Assembly: GCA_002102555.1 (NCBI GenBank)
Contig: MCFL01000084.1
Coordinates: 1 to 64,000, forward strand
DNA: 64,000 nt
Direction of reading: 5' to 3'
DNA from: Catenaria anguillulae PL171
Taxonomy: Eukaryota > Blastocladiomycota > Blastocladiomycetes > Blastocladiales > Catenariaceae
The notes under the pieces are model-generated. The model was not told where the DNA came from, ran no database searches, and was given only the letters and a program-made list of their open reading frames with translations. The translations under genes were made by a program, and so were the position numbers. This document shows, one piece after another, positions 1-8,600 of the stretch. Position 1 is the stretch's first letter; each line of letters begins with the position of its first letter.

Positions 1-1874
1 AAATCCCCGAAGAGTTCAAGGCCGCATTGCGTGAGCGGCAAGGCACCGATGACGAGCTGTGGGTCACTGCTCACGACATGCAATCCTTCTTTGACCCCGT
101 GGTCAGTGCCATCCGCAACATGGTTCTGGATCAACTGCGCGGGGCGCCTGGCGGCGCCATTGACCACGTGTTTTTCGTGGGCGGGTTTGGCGCCAACCGG
201 TATTTGCAATCGGCACTCATGTCGGATCCCGAAATCCAGTCGCGCGTGCGCCAACCGACACCACAGCAGATTCGCCAGCCCGAGTCGGCCGTGCTCAAGG
301 GTGCCGTGCGGTACGGCATGGATCGCGGAAAGATTCGCACGCGCATGGCAAAGCATACGCTGGCGTTGCTGGTGCATGTGAATGCCAACGCCTTGCCGTT
401 TGGTGGCGCGGGCGAGAATGGCCTGGTCAAGATCAATGGCCAGACATACTTGGTGTTGGTGCGTCGCGGAGAGGCAGTCAGGTACGAATCGCTCGTGACG
501 CATTCGCATTTGGCGCTCGGGGACACTAGCACCACGGGTGTGGTCAAGATTTTCGAGATTGACGGGTGCTTGGAGGGCGACGGCGGTGACCAGGGTGCGC
601 CGACGCCCACGCCCAGGTTGGTCGGCAGGATTACCGTAACGGCACCATTGACTCCCGGCGTCAAGCGCAGGGTCACGCTTCTGGTGAATTTTGGTGAGCT
701 CGAGTTGAAGATGCGTGCCGTGAGCGAGGTGACGGGCCAAGAGTGGCGTGTCACGGTGCAGTACGACGTGACACAGGATCGACAAGTCGGAAGCAGCGGT
801 AGCGGTGCACCTGCCGTCGCAAGCGCCAGCAGCTTGCGGTCATTGACCGAATCCATGTCCAACATTTCCGTGTCCGGCTCGCCGTCGCCATCCTTGGCAC
901 AACAGTCACCCACAGTTGCGGCAACGGCCGTGTCTGCGTCGCCCGAGCTTGATGCGTCAAGACGTGGGTCGATTCCCATGCATCATGGAACTGGGTCGTC
1001 TTCACCGCTCGCGCATCAAACCGTCATTCTGAATCCTCCAGCTCGGTCCGCCAGCAATTCAGCAGCATCCTCTTCACCCAACCTCAGCGCACGATCTGTT
1101 CCACCACCCGCGTCCGCATCATCAGCGCCACCACCATTAGCCCACCACGCACCCATGATGCCTGCGGCACCGTCGCCATTGGCGGTCGCACAAGCAATGC
1201 AACAAGGCGACTCATCCGCGTCCAACCGTCCATTTGTAATCCCCGTACGCGAAACCTCGGTCCACGCGCCACCACCCGCCATGCCCATGCAATCGCCTCC
1301 TACTTCGTCGTCTTTTGGCCGCCAACCTACGGCGCACTACCCATCACCCGCACCCCAGGCTTCTGGGTACTACCCAAACCCAACCACGTCAACGAGCAAC
1401 TCATGGCCGCGCCACCAGCACACCCCCGCGCACCATCACGCGCCACAGCACGTGTTTGGCGTGCCCGACGAGTTTCAGCATCACCCTTACTATGCACGAT
1501 CTCCTCCGCAACACGTGCGACAAGTGCCGCCACCGCCGCCGTCCGGTGCCAACGTGTTTCCACCGCCACGCACAACGCCCGTACATGCGAGCCCCGGGGC
1601 AGGCCCTGGCCAGCCATATGCGTATCCGAACACTGCAGCTGGCGGCGGCGGAGGATATGCCCGGCAGCCAGTCATGTTGCCTGGCGTACCAGACCCGCCC
1701 GTGTTGCCGCCCGTGTTGCCTCATCAGCAGCAGCATATCGGGGTGGGCGCGCGGCCGAGTGTGGTGGTCCAACGGTCGGCGCACCAGCAGCAGCAACAGC
1801 AGCAGCCATATTCGGGCGGGGCGTATTATGGCGGACAGGGGCACGGGCAAGGCGGTGGCGGAGGATATCGATGA
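1..1874 (+). CDS. HSPA12-like Hsp70 family protein, C-terminal part (5' truncated by window edge)
   Basis: The frame is open from nt 3, so the start lies upstream of the window. The first ~200 residues match the end of an HSPA12-type (actin/Hsp70-fold) ATPase: a helix 'SFFDPVV', then the phosphate/adenosine-binding strand 'VFFVGGFGANRYLQ', then 'ESAVLKGAVRYGM', the usual end of the ATPase core. A short beta-rich segment ('VTLLVNFGELELKMRA') follows. The last ~370 residues are low complexity: Ser/Ala/Pro stretches, then Pro/Gln/His-rich sequence and a Gly-rich end with Gln runs. Hsp70s of this type lack the classical substrate-binding domain, and fungal members are often expanded; the disordered tail here is long. 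It probably acts as a cytosolic ATP-dependent sensor or chaperone, but its clients are unknown. It converges on the secreted repeat gene downstream. Family assignment is fairly secure; function is inferred. Confidence 0.8.
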   Translation, partial: IPEEFKAALRERQGTDDELWVTAHDMQSFFDPVVSAIRNMVLDQLRGAPGGAIDHVFFVGGFGANRYLQSALMSDPEIQSRVRQPTPQQIRQPESAVLKGAVRYGMDRGKIRTRMAKHTLALLVHVNANALPFGGAGENGLVKINGQTYLVLVRRGEAVRYESLVTHSHLALGDTSTTGVVKIFEIDGCLEGDGGDQGAPTPTPRLVGRITVTAPLTPGVKRRVTLLVNFGELELKMRAVSEVTGQEWRVTVQYDVTQDRQVGSSGSGAPAVASASSLRSLTESMSNISVSGSPSPSLAQQSPTVAATAVSASPELDASRRGSIPMHHGTGSSSPLAHQTVILNPPARSASNSAASSSPNLSARSVPPPASASSAPPPLAHHAPMMPAAPSPLAVAQAMQQGDSSASNRPFVIPVRETSVHAPPPAMPMQSPPTSSSFGRQPTAHYPSPAPQASGYYPNPTTSTSNSWPRHQHTPAHHHAPQHVFGVPDEFQHHPYYARSPPQHVRQVPPPPPSGANVFPPPRTTPVHASPGAGPGQPYAYPNTAAGGGGGYARQPVMLPGVPDPPVLPPVLPHQQQHIGVGARPSVVVQRSAHQQQQQQQPYSGGAYYGGQGHGQGGGGGYR

Positions 1875-2424
1875 TTTCACAGCATCCTTTGTCATTTTGG
1901 TTGTTTTCTTGTTCGAATGAGAACATGTCCCTGCTCTTCTCGTTTCTTGGTGAGAGTCGCGAGGCATGTCTGGCCATGTATTACCATGAATACATTTCCG
2001 ATACCACCGCTTTGAATTCATCCATGGGAATCTGCACCACTGCCAATTGCCTGTCGTCGATAGCTCACTGCCCATCTGAATGAATCCGTCCAGGCTTGTC
2101 GGGTCGTTTTTTTCGAACCTCAGATATAAACGTCCACATCCAATGAACATAAAGACAAAAGAAGCACATAAACGAAAAGATAGTCCAGCTATATTTTCCT
2201 CGTCGATCGGTGATAGACGTCAAGAATTTGTACAGCGCGATTGATGAGATTGACACAAGAATCGGAATGATTGAATGGGAGTAGCCACAGAAGCAGAAGA
2301 AGTAGACCACACATGGGTGCCGAAGGATGCTCTCAACAAACGAAAAAAAAAAACAGCACAGATATGTACAACACAAAAGCCTCAGCGAGAGCATGTCCTT
2401 GACATTGATCTGGCGGGTCCATGT
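1875..2424. other. Convergent intergenic region
   Basis: About 550 nt between two convergent stop codons. Base composition is more AT-rich than the flanking genes and there is a run of A's near 2343. I see no open frame with coding character and no RNA gene. It presumably holds the two 3' untranslated regions. Confidence 0.5.
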
Positions 2425-3039
2425 TCAGGCGGCAGCACTGTTGCCGCCCTGCTTGTTGGCATCAAACACTTCAACATCGCCAATGACTTGATCCACAATG
2501 GCGGCGTTGCGACCATTGTCGACGACAACAATGCCGTTCTTGTTGTCGCGATCCACGACGACGCCGTCGCGGCCCGGGATCACAATGGACGAGTCGCGGC
2601 CAACGTCGACAAACGAGTCGCCGATGCCAATGCCCGTGTTCTTGCCGTCACCATCGACAAAGACTTGGGGCGAGCGCTTTTGCATTTTAACCGCGTTCTT
2701 GTTCTTGCCGTCGTCAAATACCTCAACATCGCCAATGATTTGATCCACGATGGCGGCGTTGCGACCATCGTCAACGACGACAATGCCGTTCTTGTTGTCG
2801 CGATCCACGACGACGCCGTCGCGGCCCGGGATCACAATGGACGAGTCGCGGCCAACGTCGACAAACGAGTCGCCGATGCCAATGCCCGTGTTCTTGCCGT
2901 CACCATCGACAAAGACCTGAGGAGCACGGCGCGTGAGAGATGGATTGGTCGGAGTTGGGGCAGCACTGGCTTGGTCGATCAACGACGAAGCAAGAGCTGC
3001 GAACAGGAGGGTCGCGAGGATGGTGAGCTTGGGAGCCAT
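2425..3039 (-). CDS. Secreted two-repeat protein with dibasic processing sites
   Basis: 204 aa. The ATG at 3039 is chosen because it opens a classical signal peptide ('MAPKLTILATLLFAALAS'); the open frame extends further upstream but with unlikely sequence. After a short propeptide come two tandem units of 84 and about 82 residues, each preceded by a dibasic pair (TRR before APQVFVDGDG, QKR before SPQVFVDGDG). This is the layout of Kex2-processed repeat proteins. The units are nearly identical, have no cysteine, and are rich in D, G, N, V and I with patterns such as DGDGKNTG and DRDNKNG that could bind calcium or form a beta-solenoid (inference). I recognise no named family. Likely secreted, possibly a wall component or peptide signal. 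The near-identity at DNA level points to recent duplication or gene conversion. Confidence 0.75.
   Translation of the reverse strand: MAPKLTILATLLFAALASSLIDQASAAPTPTNPSLTRRAPQVFVDGDGKNTGIGIGDSFVDVGRDSSIVIPGRDGVVVDRDNKNGIVVVDDGRNAAIVDQIIGDVEVFDDGKNKNAVKMQKRSPQVFVDGDGKNTGIGIGDSFVDVGRDSSIVIPGRDGVVVDRDNKNGIVVVDNGRNAAIVDQVIGDVEVFDANKQGGNSAAA
2471..2919 (-). repeat. Two near-identical 197-bp direct repeats inside the secreted gene
   Basis: Copies at about 2471-2667 and 2723-2919 have a period of 252 bp (84 codons) and differ at only a few positions. They correspond to the two protein units of the secreted gene. The in-frame period and near-identity suggest recent unequal crossing-over, so copy number may vary between strains. 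Confidence 0.85.
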
Positions 3040-5689
3040 CGTAATTGAGGGAAGTAAAGTGGGTTTGGGTGGGTGAGTCTGTGAGTCTGTGAGTCTGTAT
3101 GTGCAGTGTGGTGAGGACGATGAGAAAGGGGGAAAGTGGTCGGGGATGCGGACGCTATTTGTAGGCAATCCGTGGTCTCATACGAGGGTAGCGCAAGGAT
3201 CAGTGAATGATCGTTTCTTTTCCCAGACCTGGAGCGAGCATGAGTAGTCCACGAGCACTCGAATCTGGGTGCACATGGCTGCGACTCGAATTGCAGCACA
3301 CATGCACCAAGTCCTGAGTTTGGTATCCATGTACTTGAAAAGGAAAAGTGCTTAGATTCATGTGCGATATCGAGGTGCCAAAACGGATCAGTCCGTCGAC
3401 TGAATGCGGTTAGGCTTCTGGTATGGGCGATTCTGAGCGAGCCATTTGGTTACCATCTGCCGCGCCTGATTGAGCATTGGCGCTCAAGCACGGCTCACTT
3501 CATGGAAAGACAAAGCCGATCAAGGCCAAATTCCTGGCCGTGGATAACATGGTACCAATTCTGGTTACGATCCTGTACGCAAAGTAACTAGATGGCGCTT
3601 GACCAGCCACGAGTTTTCCATGACATCGGCAAAACGCGTCTCACGCAGTCACATCCATCTGTTCGGCTTGTTCATAATGCATGCCTCACAAGCACGAGCC
3701 CACCTGTCCCCCTTACTTCACTGGGGCCTATTCCACGTGAGTTTGAGGGCTTCGAACAGTGCTGAAACCATGAAGCGATTTTTGATGATCTAGGGAGCTT
3801 GAGCCGTTCTGGACGGGCATACCGCAGCCTTGCTGGGGAACGGACTCAAGCGCAGACACACAATCCATGTGCGCACGAGCGATGAATTTCATGGTTCAAA
3901 GTGGCCAGAGCGACAAAGGCCCAAGTTATAACCACGACCAAGAGTCGTGCCGTCGTTGGACCCCATAGTGCCCCAGAATATCTATTTCTGGCACAACGTC
4001 CCAATCCAAGTGTTCCCCTTGGTTGCCGACAGCAGCTTGCTTCGCACTACGTGCATGCCGTTTCTCTCGCGAGGATCGAAAGTCCACATTGAAAGCAATT
4101 GCGGGTCCATGTCTGTGAAAAATTTAGACACTCGCAAAAAGGTACGTACAGTGCTTCAAATGAGTATTTATGTACAATCGTGACATTTCTCGGAAATGAC
4201 AATCGAAAAATGTTCCAAGAAAATTGAAACTCTGCCACTATTCGGGCCGAGAGACAGCAGGGCCAAGTCTATTCGACTTTCCCAACATGCGAGTGATCGA
4301 TCAACAGCAGTATTTGTGCCGGCTCTGCCAGAGCTTTTCGCAGCATACGTCTCACATGGGCAATATCCTTGGCGAACTCGATCCACCATGCATACTTTGC
4401 CCGAGTGTCTTGTCGTCGATTTTGTATGCTCATACCAGCCGCCACGGAAGATATAGTGCACATGTCAAAAAGGTTGACAGAACCGGTACCAAGTGGGGCA
4501 GCAACATCCATCCCATTTTCCAACGCCCAACTCCATCTGTGGCACCGCTGCTGAATAAACCATACCTTGGCTCAGTGTGTCTATCATATCGTGCAACACC
4601 ATTCAAGCACGTCAGCCGTTCCAATGCAGCTCATACCACAATTGCTCAAAGATTTCGTCACAAGCGAGCGGATAGGTGTCCCCTTGACACATGCGAAACT
4701 GCTCCCAGACCCTTGTTGCCACCCGCCATCTCAAGACCTTCAGCCCGCCGCCATCTTGCTGACACAGGCAGAGTGACGACGAGGTAATGCACTGGCGAAA
4801 ATCTTCAACGAGTCCAACGACAGCTCGGAACTGTACGCCTTGTCATGCCATACACCATGCATGTTTAAACGGCCTTGATATGCTCGTGCATCAGGATGAA
4901 TGCTCTCAAAGACACATTTTTTGCGCCGGCTGCCGACCTGTCGACCCATAATTTTTCTAACCGCTACCGGGACTGCCACTGGTACAATGCAGCCATAGAG
5001 CTTGACAACTGCTTGCAATCGCTTCAGGGGGAGGCAATTTCTCATGCCACCTCCACTGACGATTCCGCTATCGCCATTTCACGTTAAGCTGTGCTCACCC
5101 AAATCGCCGCCGAAGTAGCTCAATGCTTTGGGTTTGCGGAGTGCCGTGTGGTCGGAATGGGAAACCCCTCAACGGCTCGTAGCAAGAGCATCCTTTCACA
5201 TTGGTAGGACTTGTCTTGCTTGCCTGTTTCACCATGGCGACAGTTGAACGTTATGGCCTGCATCTTGCAGCGGCATACACACTTGCAAATAATCGTAATG
5301 TCCTCATCGAGTGGTTGGATGTCAGCCATGAGCTCGTTCTGGTACGCTCGACACTCAGTTCGCGCTGCTCCCGGAACGTGGTTTTTTCACGCTCATCGGC
5401 GTCGTGTGCAGATTATGATATCTCGCCCAGGCACCCCCATCATCGTGGCCGTATCCAGCAAGTTAAAGAGGCCAGGAGAATCAAGATTGCATACACATGA
5501 AGCATACACACCATCGACAAGGACCGGAAGACAAGAACAGTGCACAAGAAATGCAAGGGGGAGAACGAAAGGATAGACACAAATCAAAAGCGAAACAGAA
5601 CAAGCAAGCCCTTGACCCAACCAAAGGGGGAATCACAAGAAGAAAACAAGTAAACGACAAATCTAAAAACGCAACCTCCTCCTCCAGCT
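3040..5689. other. Long gene-free stretch (about 2.6 kb)
   Basis: No convincing gene on either strand. Open frames are short (up to 187 codons at 4224-4787 +), cysteine-rich and without protein-like composition, and GC looks lower than in the flanking genes. Short minus-strand frames at about 4168-5045 follow one another and could be a decayed gene, but I recognise no family. A triple 'gtgagtct'-type tandem lies near 3073-3098, just upstream of the secreted gene. The right end presumably holds the 3' UTR of the large membrane protein gene. Confidence 0.5.
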
Positions 5690-8600
5690 CTACCTCTGCC
5701 CACCCCCGCCTCCTCCTCCAACATACCCGGCATTTGTCGACCACACCACGGCGCCAGGCGCCGAAAACGGATCCTCCTCATCCATCTGCTCCTGCTGCCC
5801 TTGTGGTTTCCCTCGGTTCGGATTCACATACTGCGGCGCAGGCACATACCCGCCATGCGCGGCCCCAGCGGCCGTCGCATCGGCCTGCTGCGCCAAGGCG
5901 GCCAACTCGACGCGTCGGGCAAGGTCCGGGAACGACCTGCGTGGGCGCGGCGACAAGATGGGCGGTTGGTCGGCGATGGTACTTGCGCCTGCGCCAGTGG
6001 CAGTGGATGCGAGTGCGAGCGGCGGCGGGCGTGCCGTGGCTTTTGTTGAGGCATGTTGCGGCTGCGCCGAAGCCGCGGCGGTCGGTGCGGTTCGGTATTG
6101 GTGTTGCGCGTGCACCGCAGTCGAAATTTGGTGGCCGAAATGATGCACGAGCGGCGCCATGGCGGCGGATGTTGGGATGGCGGTGCGGCGCGGCGGAGGC
6201 GGTGGGGACGTGTCGCTTGTTGACGAAGGGGCAGGTCGTGCGCTTGTGGCAGTGGCTGCGGTCCGAGTAGGTGCTGGGGCTCCCGAGGTCGTGACGGTCG
6301 CAGTAGCGGCGGTTGCGCGAGAAGCAGGTTGGCGCGTTTGTGCGACCGCTGGAGCTGCACTGATCGAGGGTGCGGTCCATGTCGTGTTGATGGGCGACGG
6401 CGGAGGGGCGCGGCGAGCATGCTGCTGGTATGAATCTGGCTGTCGAGCTTGACGGGACGGAGTCGAGGTTTGTGGCGTCTGGTAAACAACGGGTTGCGGT
6501 GGCGATTGCTTGTATGCCTGGGTCGCCGCCTGTTGTGGTTGCTGTTGCTGCCGTTGCTGTGCAGATACCGACGTGGGGGGTTGATACATGGCAGTTTGCG
6601 GGGGCGACTGCTTGTACGTTGAGGTCACTTGCGATTGCTGCTGGGAAACAGGCGGCTGATAAACAGTGGACTTGGGAGTCGATTGCGTGTACGTCGAAGA
6701 TTGCGGCTGATGCCGGGGAGCCGAAATGGCAGACGGCGATTGGTACACGACCGGCTGGGCCTGAGGCGGCGACTGCTTGTACGCAGGCTGCTGACGCGCA
6801 AACCCGTCGTACCCACCACGCTGCATCCCAGTCGGCTGGCTCCGACCTGCACTCGCACCCCCTACACCTGCTGCTGCCTGCGGCTGTGCCTGAGGCGGCG
6901 GGGTCGACATGTGCAACACGAAATCGTCCTCATCCTCCGTATCCGTTCCATCCGTCATGCCGCCCGAGCTCGGGTACATGTTTGAAATGGAGAACGATCC
7001 GGCCGACGACGACGCGGCCGCAGGTGAAGTTGTGGTCGGCTGCTGGTGCATAGGTGACCACACAACGGCCGACTTTGCCGCAGGTACAACGGGCTTGTCT
7101 GCAACCACGGGCACCACAGGCGTCGCATACGCGCCTGAAGTGGATCCGTACGTCAACACGGGCCCGCTGGCGCTAGGTCTCCGCCCTGCACCCGCCATCG
7201 CGCCACCAAGTGCCGACGAAAACTGTGCGGCAGCTGGCGCCGAAGGCGCCGCAGGCGGTGGCGGTGGGGGACCCAACCCATCATCGTCATCGTCGTCCAT
7301 GGATGACGTGGGCGAAATGACCTCGATCTCGGCATGCGCAGGCGCGGCCGCCGATCCAGCTTGCGTCGGATACTGGCGCATCAACACGCTCGGATCCTCG
7401 TCGCTGGTTGGATCCGAATCCACAATGGCCGATGCCGCCGCGTGTGACGACGTGGGCGCGTGCCATTGGCCATAGTATCCGCCGCCATACTCATCATCGT
7501 CATGGTCCATGTACCCGTCATTTTGCGCATAGTACTCGTCATCATCATCCTCGTACTCGCCCTGCCCCTCCTCCGCCTCACCGTCCTCTTCGTCGTCGTC
7601 AAAGTACGGCGGATAGTCGACAGAGGGTGTACTGATACTCGGTGGACTCACGAAAATCGTTGGAATCACCAGACTCGGCGGCTTTTTCCGTCCCATGCCC
7701 TTGCCATCGGCGTCTGCGCCCGCGGGCGGCCGCGGCGGCGCAACAAAGAAGCGCGGTACAACGGGCGACGATGGCGCCGACACGTTGGGTACGGGTCCGT
7801 CGATTGGCGGCGGGGGAATCGGGGAGGGGGCCGCGGCGGGGGCTTGTGAGATGGCACCAGACGATGGCGGGGGCGTAGGCGGCAGGCTTGTGCGCAGGTC
7901 GTTGAGCACGGCATCGTAGTAGGACCCGCTGGCCTCTGCCGACGATTTGAGCAGCCGGTCCAGTGACAGCGAGTTGCGTGGCGTGGATGAGCGGTTGGAT
8001 GCGGACCCAAAACTAGATGACCGCTGGCGGCCGGCGCCACCTGAAGGTGGCCGGCCGCGCGAGTGGTTGCGTGTGGGCGGTGGGGTGGTGCGTGAAGATG
8101 CGGATGGCGGGTGGTGATCGTGGTGGTGCGAGTCGCCGCGGGTTGGGAAGTGGGCAGATGGGTGCGAGAATGGAGCGGGCTGATGCGCGGGTGTGCGGTG
8201 GTTGTCGGCCATATGCGCTTGGGTTTCTTGCTGCGAGTGGTGCTGGGACTGGTGTGTTTGACGCGAGGGTGGGAATCCTTGGTACGGATCACGCAAAGAC
8301 GCGGGCTGCTGTGGCTGCTGTTGGAGATGCTGTCGCGGCGGCGGGTCCGATTGCTGCTGATGCTCGTGCATGTATCCACCCATGTGCTGACGTTGGTGTT
8401 GCTGCGAGTTTGGTGGCACTTGACGCTGCTGCCCATACGCATACGAAGACGGAGGCTGTCTTTGACCTTTTCCAGGATGCTGCTGACCGACGACCCGTGA
8501 CTGCTGCTGCTGCTGTGCTAACTGCATCTCGCGCATCGGATGCCCAGCTGGCAACGGCACGACCCTGCCGCCCCCAGCCTCATGCGTTCTGGGTGGCGGC

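Noticed and set aside
4224-4787. 187-codon plus-strand frame in the gene-free stretch
   Set aside because: Cys/His/Ser-rich without pattern, poor start context, no recognisable domain; likely chance.
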